Positions 52,271 to 60,627 of a stretch of DNA of 64,000 nucleotides are shown here, one piece after another; the stretch's first letter is position 1, and each line of letters begins with the position of its first letter. This DNA is from Rossellomorea aquimaris (GTDB lineage: Bacteria > Bacillota > Bacilli > Bacillales > Bacillaceae_B). The position numbers and the translations under genes are program-made. Where the stretch lies: assembly GCF_000935355.1 (NCBI RefSeq), contig NZ_JXZC01000003.1:62001-126000 (forward strand). Reading direction: 5' to 3'. The notes below the pieces were generated by a model. That model was given only the letters and a program-made list of their open reading frames with translations, was not told where the DNA came from and did not search any database.

Positions 52271-52819
52271 CTAATTCCTAGGTGCCCCTGGAGGATAATA
52301 GTACGGCGGGACCTTTAGCCAGCCTCTTTTGCGCATCGCGGTTTTCAGTTCGAATCCGAACACCATTTTTTCTGCCTGGAATCGTGCCCACATGAGACCG
52401 ATATCATTGCGGATGCTTTGGCTAGTGTTGGTGGCACACATTACAATGTTCGTTGCAATTTTAATGGAGATAAAGTTTGCGATTTCTTCATCTGTCATTT
52501 TGGCCCCCAGGGGAATACTGTTTGGATCAGATTTAGGCCTTGGTTCTGACGTTTGCGAAAGGGGGATGCCTTCATCGACCATGAATTTTTGAAGTATTTT
52601 CAATTGGTGTTCCCCAAGGTCCTTTGATTTGTTGATTAGCTGGATCAATTCGTTGTCTGTCGTTGTATTTAATGCAGCTTCAAGGACGGGTACTTCTTCT
52701 GCAAGGGCAGTGTAATAGAGCCAACATCCCATTGCTTCACCGATATGTGGAGGTGTCTTTGGTTCTGTATCAAAAGTGGTTCTCAGGTAATCAAAAGCGG
52801 TTTCAAAGATATTCTGCAT
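52271..52819 (-). CDS. DUF3231 family protein (paralogue)
   Basis: 182 aa. Same pattern as the gene at 18874: TPPHIGEAMGCWLYYTAL, LQKFMVDEGIPLSQ, DEEIANFISIKIATNIVMCATNTSQSIRNDIGLMWA (split here) and RGWLKVPPYYYPPG. Sequence identity appears moderate. It lies between the ahp genes and the second germination operon, which fits a spore role (inference). Confidence 0.85.
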   Translation of the reverse strand: MQNIFETAFDYLRTTFDTEPKTPPHIGEAMGCWLYYTALAEEVPVLEAALNTTTDNELIQLINKSKDLGEHQLKILQKFMVDEGIPLSQTSEPRPKSDPNSIPLGAKMTDEEIANFISIKIATNIVMCATNTSQSIRNDIGLMWARFQAEKMVFGFELKTAMRKRGWLKVPPYYYPPGAPRN

Positions 52820-52949
52820 TCATTGTCATCCTTTTTTTAGTACCATTGTTGCCAATCTTCATCCTTTTAATCTGTTGGTCTGGATCTGAGTAAATGAAAC
52901 AAAACCCGTCTTGGTGCATAAAAGGTAGCCGGTGCCTGTCCCCGAATAA

Positions 52950-52990
52950 AAGGAAGGGGGCTTATCTTGAAATGGATAAGCCTCTTTTCT
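52950..52990 (-). terminator. Terminator at the end of ger operon 2
   Basis: Stem GGGCTTATC / GATAAGCC(T) next to the stop of the GerB gene; T-rich on both sides. Confidence 0.7.
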
Positions 52991-52992
52991 TA

Positions 52993-54087
52993 TCAAGACC
53001 GTTTTCTCGTCTTCCAAAACACCACCAAACCTAATAAAAACGGAAGAATGAATTGGATCGGAATATGAAGATAGTAGGGTACGAGCTTCAATCCCACGTA
53101 TAGATGCTCGGCGATGTCACCGCTTCGATGGAGTGAGAACAGGTAGACTGATCCCATTAAGACGAGGACATGCCAATTCTTGTGCTTTATGTCGAATAAT
53201 TGGGTGAGAACAACCCGTGCTGCGTAGATGAATACAGATACTTTTATAAAACCTCCTCCTAATAATAATAGGTAGGTGAAGATTTCCATATGCTCAATGA
53301 CGTCTAAATAAGTGACCAGCTCCATTGCTTTCACAAAAGGGAAATAGTAGGTGTTGGCAAATGGAGCGTGAAGGATCCCGATCACGAGCTCCATGGTGAT
53401 CATGATGATGAATCCGGCCGTGACAATCGGGATCCATACGACTTTGTGAATCTTTTCTCTATTGGCAATGAAAGGGAGCAGTACAAGAAATACCACGAGT
53501 TCTCCATACGGGAATGTCAGTCCTGTCGGGAAAATCATACTCTTGATCGGCTTCCATCCGTGGGAGAAGAGAGGCAGGAGGTACCTTGCCTGGAATTCTT
53601 CCGAGAAGAAACCGAGTAGCCATAATCCAACGAGTATGACAAAGGAAAAGAAGGTCATGATGACAGCGCTTCTGGCAATCGATTCAATCCCGAGCATCAC
53701 ACAATAACCGACAACAAGGAGAAACGGGATGGTGGCAATCCAGTTTGGGGCATCGGGATAAAGGATCTGTGTTGTGAAAAAGGCAAAGTCATTCGTTACC
53801 CTTGCTGCGATGTATAGAAAGTAAAAGCTGAAGATGATAGCCATGATCTTGGCCAAAAAGGAACCGAACCCCATCTCCAAAAGGGGAACAAATTCCTTCC
53901 ATGAACTCTTCTTCACGATAAGGAGATAGAAGTAGAATAAGATGATGCCAAATACCATTTCTATTGAAACGGCCAATATGCTGTCTTCCATGGCGGCAAA
54001 GTTCAGACCGACCACGATGGTGCTCCCAGTCAGAAAGAGAAGCATCATGGAACATAATTCAAGCGTGGACATGGAAACCTTATTCAT
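52993..54087 (-). CDS. Ger(x)B germination permease, operon 2
   Basis: 364 aa from the ATG ending at 54087 (GGAGGGTGG upstream; GTG 54096 is inside that site). Ten hydrophobic helices of the spore germination permease family (MSTLELCSMMLLFLTGSTIVVGL). Last gene of an A-C-B operon, 20 bases after the C gene. Presumed germinant-binding subunit. Confidence 0.9.
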   Translation of the reverse strand: MNKVSMSTLELCSMMLLFLTGSTIVVGLNFAAMEDSILAVSIEMVFGIILFYFYLLIVKKSSWKEFVPLLEMGFGSFLAKIMAIIFSFYFLYIAARVTNDFAFFTTQILYPDAPNWIATIPFLLVVGYCVMLGIESIARSAVIMTFFSFVILVGLWLLGFFSEEFQARYLLPLFSHGWKPIKSMIFPTGLTFPYGELVVFLVLLPFIANREKIHKVVWIPIVTAGFIIMITMELVIGILHAPFANTYYFPFVKAMELVTYLDVIEHMEIFTYLLLLGGGFIKVSVFIYAARVVLTQLFDIKHKNWHVLVLMGSVYLFSLHRSGDIAEHLYVGLKLVPYYLHIPIQFILPFLLGLVVFWKTRKRS

Positions 54088-54107
54088 GTCTTCCACCCTC
54101 CTCTGTC

Positions 54108-55277
54108 TTATTGTTTAATGTGTCCGAACCGGACGAATTGGACATCGACATGTGTGTCCACGTTCACTTTCGATAGAAAATCCTTCTCATTGCGCTTCTC
54201 TTTCCAAACCTTAGGCTTCTGACGGTAGAGGGCATCCTTCAGCCCAAGCACGTCTGTACCGTCTTCCTGAGACTTATTGATGACGGCATGCATGTCGGCT
54301 TTGATTTTTTTCTCTATCTGAGATTCCAGTGATTTTTTAAAAGAGAGGTTTGTAAAATCCTTTCCGCACCCTATTTGCTCAAGGTTCCCTTTGATCTTCA
54401 CCTTTAAGTGGAATGAAAGTGGATCCTTGGCTGTTTTTAGGGATGAGGAAGTAGTGATGGTTTCAATCGTGATTTCATTATCTGAATCTGCACATGGTGC
54501 CGAGATGTTGACGACCTGGTCCATTCCTTTCATAAGAGCCAATGTATTGCTTTCTTCATTCGTTAAGTAGGAATGAAGCTTCTCTCCTTTAAACGTCGCA
54601 AACCCTTCAAGGGAAATATGGGAGGCAGGGGAGAAACGTTCAATATTCCCCTTCGTCATCCCTTGCTCGATGTCGCCATGGATCTCTACATAAGGAATGA
54701 TGATATCCGACGTATGGTCTGATAAATAACTTAGGATGCGCTCCGATGACGTGTTCACGAGATTTCCCCAGACGGCTTTTGAATTTCTCAGCATCGTATT
54801 GGTATACAGGGCGGTCAGTTTCTCCTGGGGTGTGAACAAGGTTAAAAAAGATTCGGGACTATCATCTTTGACGATGATGGTGTTAATGCTTGCCGGAACA
54901 CGGGGATTGCGGACAAGGAAGTCCAATGTTTCATTCAAGCCCTCTCCTTTCACAAGCTTTTCGCCCAGGGTGACAACTTGCAGAGTATCAAGAATCGGTT
55001 CCTTCAAGCTTTCTTTTTTAATTTTTTCGATGGCTTCGGGTATGGTTTTGCCGTTCTGGGTGTAGGTGAAACCGCCTGTCGGATCCACCGAATTCTTCTG
55101 GTTGGCAGAAGGGTTAAAGATTTGCAAGGTAACGGCATATTGTCCATCTATTTGATCAATTCCAAGACCAGACACCAATTCAACTTCATTTAATTGGTTG
55201 GATTTGATATACCCGACGACAATCGTTCCCAATAAGATAAACAAAATCGAGATGAGACGCAGTTTGGATAGATTCAC
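54108..55277 (-). CDS. Ger(x)C germination protein lacking a lipobox, operon 2
   Basis: 389 aa. GerC-type domain organisation is clear (VELVSGLGIDQIDGQYAVTLQIFNP, EKLVKGEGLNETLDFLVRNPRVP). The N-terminal hydrophobic helix ends LLGTIVVGYIKSNQLNEVELV with Tyr where a lipobox Cys would be expected, so it should be a signal-anchored protein instead of a lipoprotein. Stop of the A gene overlaps its start by 4 bases. Confidence 0.88.
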   Translation of the reverse strand: MNLSKLRLISILFILLGTIVVGYIKSNQLNEVELVSGLGIDQIDGQYAVTLQIFNPSANQKNSVDPTGGFTYTQNGKTIPEAIEKIKKESLKEPILDTLQVVTLGEKLVKGEGLNETLDFLVRNPRVPASINTIIVKDDSPESFLTLFTPQEKLTALYTNTMLRNSKAVWGNLVNTSSERILSYLSDHTSDIIIPYVEIHGDIEQGMTKGNIERFSPASHISLEGFATFKGEKLHSYLTNEESNTLALMKGMDQVVNISAPCADSDNEITIETITTSSSLKTAKDPLSFHLKVKIKGNLEQIGCGKDFTNLSFKKSLESQIEKKIKADMHAVINKSQEDGTDVLGLKDALYRQKPKVWKEKRNEKDFLSKVNVDTHVDVQFVRFGHIKQ

Positions 55278-56749
55278 GAGTCATTCTCCTTTTTCGGCTG
55301 ACCTTCCATATCTTCTTCTTTATGAAAACCAGGGATGTTATGGTTGATTTCAGGCATCGGCTTCCGGATGAAGACATCCTTATCCATGTCCTGACGTGAA
55401 AAGGGAGAAATCGGCGCAAAGTATGGAACCGAGAACGATCTCAGGTAGCAGAGATGGACCAAGAGTAGTAACGTGAATAAGGCGATCCCGTATAATCCAA
55501 GCAGGGCTCCGATCAAGATCAAACTGATTTTAATGATCCGGACAGAATAGTTTAAAGAAGCGATCGGGATGATACTTGAAAAGATGAACGATATACTGAT
55601 GATGACCAGGGTGACAGGCTGAACAAGCTGTGCTTCCACTGATGCCTGACCGAAAACGATGGCACCAAACAGCGAGATGGTGATGACGAGGTTCTGTGGA
55701 AGACGGCTTGATCCTTCATAAATGGCGTCTGTCAAACTTAATACAAGTAGGGTCTCAAAAACGGTGGGAAACGGTACAGCTTGCTGCTGTGCAGTGAAAC
55801 CCACCAATAAATTCACCGGTAAGAGACCTTTGTGGAAGGTCGTGAAGGCCACATATAAGCCGGGTATGTATAGAGATAACCAGAAGAAAATAAACCGCAA
55901 TGGACGCACATATTTCGTCGCTTCGCTGCTCAAATAATAATCATCCGGCGACTGGAAGAACTGAATGAGCACAGCCGGCGCAATCAGAACGAACGGGGTT
56001 CCGTCCACCACGATGCACACCCTACCCTCGAGGATTTCCGCCGCCGCTACATCCGGCCTGTCAGAGTTCAAGATCAACGGGAAAAGCGATTTCGAATCTT
56101 TTGTCAGGTACTCGGTAATATAATTGGAACCGATGACAGAATCATAGGGCATTTCGTCCAGCTTGTTCTGAATGCTGGATAAAATGTCGGCATCGACCAA
56201 GTGCTCCAAGTACACAAGCGTGACAGACGTATTGGTGATCTTCCCGTAGGTTTGGGTCTGAACCTTCAGTGTCGGATTTTTAATGTATTTCCGAATCAGG
56301 GCCACATTTCCGCTGCGACTTTCGGTAAAGCCAATGTCCGGTCCCTGAACGGTCCGTTGTCCCTTCGGATTGGAAAGAGACCTTTCCTCCCATTTGGAGG
56401 TGTCTGCGGTGAGGACGTCAGCCTGTCCGTCGAAGAGGATGATGGTGGCCCCGTTCACCAGCTTATCGATGACTTTCCCTGTCTCTGTGACAATCTTCAA
56501 ATCACTGACTTGAAGGACCTCTTGCACCAAAAAAGGAAAGAAACGGTCCTTTTCCTCAGGCACAGGTTTCTGGAGCATAGGCTCGATGATATGTTCCTGG
56601 ATGGACATGGTATCCACGATGTTTTCTATGTATAGGAGGCAGGCAGACAGTTGGCCGTCACCAGGTAGCTTAATATACCGGGTTTTAACATCGGAGCTGT
56701 CTCCGAAGGATGCGAGAAGCTCAGAGACTCTGTTTTCTAAAGTATTCAT
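55274..56749 (-). CDS. Ger(x)A germination protein, operon 2
   Basis: 491 aa from the ATG ending at 56749 (AAGGGTGAG upstream); the open frame runs further to 56926 without a binding site. N-terminal soluble domain (MNTLENRVSELLASFGDSSD ... QEHIIEPML) and C-terminal membrane part (DGTPFVLIAPAVLIQFFQSPDDYY, split). The acidic C terminus (PKKEND) is long. First gene of an A-C-B operon. Confidence 0.92.
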   Translation of the reverse strand: MNTLENRVSELLASFGDSSDVKTRYIKLPGDGQLSACLLYIENIVDTMSIQEHIIEPMLQKPVPEEKDRFFPFLVQEVLQVSDLKIVTETGKVIDKLVNGATIILFDGQADVLTADTSKWEERSLSNPKGQRTVQGPDIGFTESRSGNVALIRKYIKNPTLKVQTQTYGKITNTSVTLVYLEHLVDADILSSIQNKLDEMPYDSVIGSNYITEYLTKDSKSLFPLILNSDRPDVAAAEILEGRVCIVVDGTPFVLIAPAVLIQFFQSPDDYYLSSEATKYVRPLRFIFFWLSLYIPGLYVAFTTFHKGLLPVNLLVGFTAQQQAVPFPTVFETLLVLSLTDAIYEGSSRLPQNLVITISLFGAIVFGQASVEAQLVQPVTLVIISISFIFSSIIPIASLNYSVRIIKISLILIGALLGLYGIALFTLLLLVHLCYLRSFSVPYFAPISPFSRQDMDKDVFIRKPMPEINHNIPGFHKEEDMEGQPKKENDS

Positions 56750-56840
56750 TACGCTCACCCTTTTGGTAGTGTCAATAGGATAGTATGCGCGTAAAGGGGA
56801 GAGGTCATTCTTAAGGTGAACGAAATATGGGGTGGGGAGG

Positions 56841-56896
56841 GATTTCGACCGATAAAACCAAAATTTCGTCCATAAATGATTTCGACGCCAATAAAT
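56841..56896. repeat. Degenerate TTCG(A/T)C(C) repeats
   Basis: Three imperfect units (TTTCGACCGATAAAA, TTTCGTCCATAAAT, TTTCGACGCCAATAAAT) at steps of 21 and 16 bp, resembling the TTCGCCGATAAA array at 42318. In the 256-bp gap upstream of the YdcZ-Crp operon. Confidence 0.55.
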
Positions 56897-56938
56897 CCAC
56901 ATGAAAACGCATACCCAATCCCCCATTCGTGCACCCTT

Positions 56939-56952
56939 AGGACATATGTCCT
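56939..56952. promoter_or_regulatory. Palindromic operator before the YdcZ-Crp-YdcZ operon
   Basis: AGGACATATGTCCT is a perfect 14-bp palindrome, about 54 bases upstream of the first YdcZ start; the encoded Crp/Fnr-like regulator probably binds here. A purine-rich AGGAGG follows for translation. Confidence 0.6.
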
Positions 56953-57005
56953 TTCACAAATATCCGTCCTCCTATTTAATAGAACAAAGAATAGGAGGAT
57001 GAACG

Positions 57006-57431
57006 ATGAAAGGTGCTATATTTGCTCTGTTTGGTGGACTTTGTATCACCATGCAGGGGATTTTCAATGCCAGGATGAGTGACGCGATCGGCGGGTGGCA
57101 TACGACTTCGATGGTTCACCTTGTGGCCTTTACGATTGCGATGACGATATATATGAAAGTAAGGGATGGAAAAGGAAAGAGCTTCAGGCAGGTGCCGTTC
57201 CTGTATCTGATCGGGGGATCGTTTGGTGTGATCGTCGTGTTCTCGGAACTGACGGCGATTCACATGATCGGCCCGGCAGCGGCGATTGCCATCCTGCTTG
57301 TGGCACAGATCGGGACAGCCTTCCTCATTGAATCACAGGGATGGTTCGGGGAGAAGAAAATCCCGGTTACGCCGAGGCAGGTTGTGGGGCTCTCGATGAT
57401 GCTTGCAGGCGTCGTCCTTTTCCAATTGTAG
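57006..57431 (+). CDS. DMT-family transporter, YdcZ (DUF606) type, copy 1
   Basis: 141 aa with ATAGGAGGATGAACG upstream. Five hydrophobic helices; start MKGAIFALFGGLCITMQGIFNARMSDAIGGWHTTSMVHLV and end GLSMMLAGVVLFQL are characteristic of half-size DUF606 transporters. Forms a pair with copy 2 at 58156, with a Crp/Fnr gene between; overlaps the start region of that gene closely. Confidence 0.85.
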   Translation: MKGAIFALFGGLCITMQGIFNARMSDAIGGWHTTSMVHLVAFTIAMTIYMKVRDGKGKSFRQVPFLYLIGGSFGVIVVFSELTAIHMIGPAAAIAILLVAQIGTAFLIESQGWFGEKKIPVTPRQVVGLSMMLAGVVLFQL

Positions 57432-57447
57432 AAAAAGGAGATGTACG

Positions 57448-58143
57448 ATGAGAGAAATACAAGGGGGTTCTCCCAACCATTATATACATCAATTCGAGCT
57501 TGAGGAGTTATTCCCGGCGGATTTCAGAAAGCATATCAAGGTGTATGACTTTGAAAAAGGGGACAATCTTTTTTCCACGGGGGAAGAACTCGACGAACTG
57601 TACTTCCTCATGGAGGGGAAAATCAAGATCTTCACCCATACACCGGAAGGAAAACTGTTAATCAACCGGTTCAAGCGTCCCCTTGCCCTGATCGGGGATG
57701 TGGAATATTCGAAGGGTACGGCGGTCCTCAATTCGGTGGAAGCCGTGACGGACGGGGTGTTCCTATCGGTTCCGTTCACGGATCTCGCAAGGCTTGAGAA
57801 GGAGCATCCGGCGATCATGCGGTTCCTCTTTGATACAGTGGCGCACAAGTTTTACACGGAGTCCCATATCACGAGCATGCACATGCTGTATCCTGTCGAA
57901 GTACGCCTGGCAAGCTACTTGCTGTCCATTTCAGAAGCGGGTGAGGGGACCATGTTCCATCAGGAAATGCATACGTCCAACCTCATGGAGCTCGCTGAAT
58001 GGATTGGAACGAGCTACCGCCATCTGAACCGGGTACTGAAGAAGATGGCGACGGATGATCTCATCGAACGGGTCAACGGATCCATCACCATCAAAGATCT
58101 TGATAAACTCAGCATCCTTGCGAAAGGAAACATCTATGAATAA
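57448..58143 (+). CDS. Crp/Fnr-family regulator (YeiL-like)
   Basis: 231 aa from ATG 57448 (AAAAAGGAG upstream, 17 bases after the copy 1 stop). Cyclic-nucleotide-binding-type domain (~22-135, YDFEKGDNLFSTGEELDELYFLMEGKIKIF) and C-terminal helix-turn-helix (LMELAEWIGTSYRHLNRVLKKMATDDLI). Lacks the Fnr iron-sulfur cysteine set. YeiL-type regulators in this position control the flanking transporters. Candidate binding site: the palindrome at 56939. Confidence 0.88.
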   Translation: MREIQGGSPNHYIHQFELEELFPADFRKHIKVYDFEKGDNLFSTGEELDELYFLMEGKIKIFTHTPEGKLLINRFKRPLALIGDVEYSKGTAVLNSVEAVTDGVFLSVPFTDLARLEKEHPAIMRFLFDTVAHKFYTESHITSMHMLYPVEVRLASYLLSISEAGEGTMFHQEMHTSNLMELAEWIGTSYRHLNRVLKKMATDDLIERVNGSITIKDLDKLSILAKGNIYE

Positions 58144-58155
58144 GGAGGGTCTCAT

Positions 58156-58632
58156 ATGATCGGAATCGGACTCGCCATCATGGCAGGAATCCTGATCAGT
58201 TTACAAAATGTATTCAATGCACGCGTCAGTGAAAAAACAGGCCCATGGGCCACGACGAGCCTCGTCCTTGGCCTCGGTCTTGTCTGTTCACTGCCGGTTT
58301 TTTATACAATGGAAGACAAAAGCCTGCTGGACTTCAGCGGGGTCAATCCCGTCTTTCTGTTCAGCGGGGTATTCGGAGTCGGCATCGTGTTCTTCCTGAT
58401 GAGGGGAGTCACGTTGATCGGACCGGCGTATGCGATCTCCATCGCGCTTATTTCTCAAATCACCATTGCATTCATTGTCAACACAGGTGGCTGGTTCGGT
58501 TTTGAACCTTCTGCCCTTTCCTGGGAGAAGATTCTTGGGATCGGATTGTTGATCGGCGGGGTGTTGGTTTATAAGTTGGAGAAGCGGACGGAAGAGAAAG
58601 CGGATGACATACGAGAGAGTGTGGGAGCGTGA
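58156..58632 (+). CDS. DMT-family transporter, YdcZ (DUF606) type, copy 2
   Basis: 158 aa, AAGGAGGGTC upstream. Five helices with GLAIMAGILISLQNVFNARVSEKTGPWATTSLVLGL, clearly paralogous to copy 1. The two half-size DUF606 proteins probably form a heterodimeric exporter or importer regulated by the Crp/Fnr gene between them. Substrate unknown. Confidence 0.85.
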   Translation: MIGIGLAIMAGILISLQNVFNARVSEKTGPWATTSLVLGLGLVCSLPVFYTMEDKSLLDFSGVNPVFLFSGVFGVGIVFFLMRGVTLIGPAYAISIALISQITIAFIVNTGGWFGFEPSALSWEKILGIGLLIGGVLVYKLEKRTEEKADDIRESVGA

Positions 58633-58647
58633 AGGTTTACGCTTCAG

Positions 58648-58690
58648 AAAAGAGGTGACTCCTTAGACAAGGGAGTCACCTCTTTTTTAT
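58648..58690 (+). terminator. Rho-independent terminator closing the YdcZ operon
   Basis: Stem AAGAGGTGACTCC / GGAGTCACCTCTT followed by TTTTTATTT. Confidence 0.88.
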
Positions 58691-58766
58691 TTCTCAAAAC
58701 AGGTTTAGAACCTATTCTAAGCCTGTTTTTTATAAAAGCTTTTTTATTCAGCACTGGTCAAATCGT

Positions 58767-59360
58767 TCATTTCTTGACATTCAGGATGTGATGGATCGAT
58801 TCTTGGCACATCTTTTGATAATAATCGTGCAGGGTTTCATCATCCCTCATCAGCCATTGAATCAGGCTGCCGTCAATCATGGCACGGATACTTTTGGCTG
58901 CTTGTTGGATCTCCTCTACATGAAAGACATCTTCTTCGATTCCCTGTTGGATAATAGATTCGCCGATGGACCAGCAGTTTTCATAAAACCTCTGGTTGAT
59001 TTCTTTGTAGCGGTCATCGTTCTTGATTTGAGATAGGAAGTCCAGGTACACCCGGTAGAATGTTTTATTTTCAGCGGGACTGATGAATACCTGATTGAGA
59101 TAGGCATCCAGCTTCTCAAGGGCTGTATCTTTTTCCTGGATGGATTCAGCTTCTTTTTCATAGATTCTGGTTGTGAGCCATTCGAAAAGATTGGCGAATA
59201 CATCCGCTTTATTTTTGAAATAGTAGTTGGTTACGCCTTTACTCACATCGGCGTAATCGGCGATATCCTGCAAGGTCACGGATTCATATCCTTTTTCCGT
59301 TGCGGCTTGAAAGGCGGCTTTTAGTATTTGTTTGCGTCGTTGCTCAGCTTTTTTAGCCAT
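58767..59360 (-). CDS. TetR-family regulator
   Basis: 197 aa from the ATG ending at 59360 (GGAGG 12 bases upstream). N-terminal HTH: RRKQILKAAFQAATEKGYESVTLQDIADYADVSKGVTNYYFKNKADVFANLFEW, split here as a standard TetR_N domain (QILKAAFQAATEKGYESVTL). C-terminal ligand domain of unknown specificity. Divergent from yhfP across the TGACCGGTCA operator. Likely represses the adjacent reductase gene. Confidence 0.9.
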   Translation of the reverse strand: MAKKAEQRRKQILKAAFQAATEKGYESVTLQDIADYADVSKGVTNYYFKNKADVFANLFEWLTTRIYEKEAESIQEKDTALEKLDAYLNQVFISPAENKTFYRVYLDFLSQIKNDDRYKEINQRFYENCWSIGESIIQQGIEEDVFHVEEIQQAAKSIRAMIDGSLIQWLMRDDETLHDYYQKMCQESIHHILNVKK

Positions 59361-59442
59361 CGTAACATCGAACCTCCATTTGAATCTTGTCCTTATTATA
59401 CTAAAGAAGAATGATTTTATAAACTGACCAGACAAAATAAAT

Positions 59443-59452
59443 TGACCGGTCA
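59443..59452. promoter_or_regulatory. TetR-type operator between tetR and yhfP
   Basis: TGACCGGTCA, a perfect 10-bp palindrome, with a second half-site ACTGACC 20 bases upstream (59423-59429), symmetrical around the divergent promoter region. Fits a TetR dimer site. Confidence 0.65.
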
Positions 59453-59504
59453 GTATAAAATATACTATGATGAACGTAATCAAATCGAAAGGGGAATGAT
59501 TCAA

Positions 59505-60500
59505 ATGTCGAAATCATTTAAAGCTCTTGTTGTGAATAAAACCGAGGAAGACTTCTCAGTGAACGTTGAATCACTGTCAATGGATGACCTGCCGGAAGGA
59601 GATGTGACCATACGGGTCCATTATTCCAGTGTGAACTATAAAGACGGGTTAGCGAGCATTCCGAAGGGGAATATCGTGAAATCATATCCGTTTGTACCAG
59701 GGATTGACCTGGCCGGGGTTGTCACGTCATCAGGAGATCCCCGTTATAAAGAGGGTGACAAGGTGATTGTGACCAGCTATGAATTAGGTGTTTCCCATTA
59801 CGGTGGTTACAGTGAATATGCAAGGGTCCCTGCAGATTGGGTGGTCCCATTGCCGGAACAGTTGACCATGAAGGAAGCCATGGCCTTCGGAACGGCAGGA
59901 TTTACTGCAGCCCTTTCAATCCATCAATTAGAGAAGAACGGATTGACTCCTGAAGACGGTCCCGTTTTAGTGACCGGGGCGACAGGAGGCGTCGGAAGTA
60001 TGGCGGTTTCCATACTTGCGAAACGGAATTATGACGTCATCGCCAGTACGGGGAAAGAATCCGAACATGAGTACCTAAGGAAATTGGGGGCGAAAGAAAT
60101 CATTTCCCGTGAAGACGTCACGCCCGAGAAGATCCGTCCGATGGGAAAACAACGCTGGGCCGGGGCCGTCGATCCTGTAGGCGGTAAAACATTGGCAGCC
60201 GTATTGAGCCATACACAGTACGGAGGATCCGTCGCCGTCAGCGGATTGACCGGGGGAGGGGACGTTCCGACAACGGTATTCCCGTTCATATTGAGAGGCG
60301 TGAACTTATTGGGGATCGATTCGGTTTATTGCCCAAAAGACTTGAGAGTCACGTTATGGGATCGCATGGCCACAGACTTGAAGCCTGATGGATTAAATGA
60401 CATTCAGAATGAAGTTTCATTCAATGAGCTTCCTCAGACCTTATCCGATATTCTTGCAGGGAAGGCAAGAGGGAGAACGGTTGTAAATATTTTAGAATAA
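59505..60500 (+). CDS. yhfP: YhfP/AcuI-type NADPH-dependent reductase
   Basis: 331 aa from ATG 59505 (GAAAGGGG upstream; ATG 59496 is closer but too near). MDR fold with no zinc ligands: VHYSSVNYKDGLASIPKGNIV, YPFVPGIDLAGVV, GATGGVGSMAVSIL nucleotide-binding loop, and TQYGGSVAVSGLTGGGD. Closely resembles B. subtilis YhfP as I recall it; relatives reduce acrylyl-CoA or quinone-like alkenes. Next to a TetR gene with a shared operator. Confidence 0.92.
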   Translation: MSKSFKALVVNKTEEDFSVNVESLSMDDLPEGDVTIRVHYSSVNYKDGLASIPKGNIVKSYPFVPGIDLAGVVTSSGDPRYKEGDKVIVTSYELGVSHYGGYSEYARVPADWVVPLPEQLTMKEAMAFGTAGFTAALSIHQLEKNGLTPEDGPVLVTGATGGVGSMAVSILAKRNYDVIASTGKESEHEYLRKLGAKEIISREDVTPEKIRPMGKQRWAGAVDPVGGKTLAAVLSHTQYGGSVAVSGLTGGGDVPTTVFPFILRGVNLLGIDSVYCPKDLRVTLWDRMATDLKPDGLNDIQNEVSFNELPQTLSDILAGKARGRTVVNILE

Positions 60501-60583
60501 GAAGTAATATGAATGATCTAGTGTTTCGATTTATTATGTAAGGGGCGGACCTCGCTGATACCGCGACATGTGTAAAGAAATTT

Positions 60584-60622
60584 TTAAAACGCCTCCTCCC
60601 TACAGGGAAGAGGCGTTTTCGT
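60584..60622. terminator. Bidirectional terminator between yhfP and psd
   Basis: Stem AAAACGCCTC / GAGGCGTTTT with a CTCCC/GGGAAG-containing loop. Upstream at 60542-60553 is GGGGCGGACCTC, related to the dispersed repeat motif. Confidence 0.85.
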
Positions 60623-60627
60623 TTCGA

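Noticed and set aside
57489..57848. 119-codon minus-strand frame within the Crp/Fnr gene
   Set aside because: Antisense shadow without start signals.
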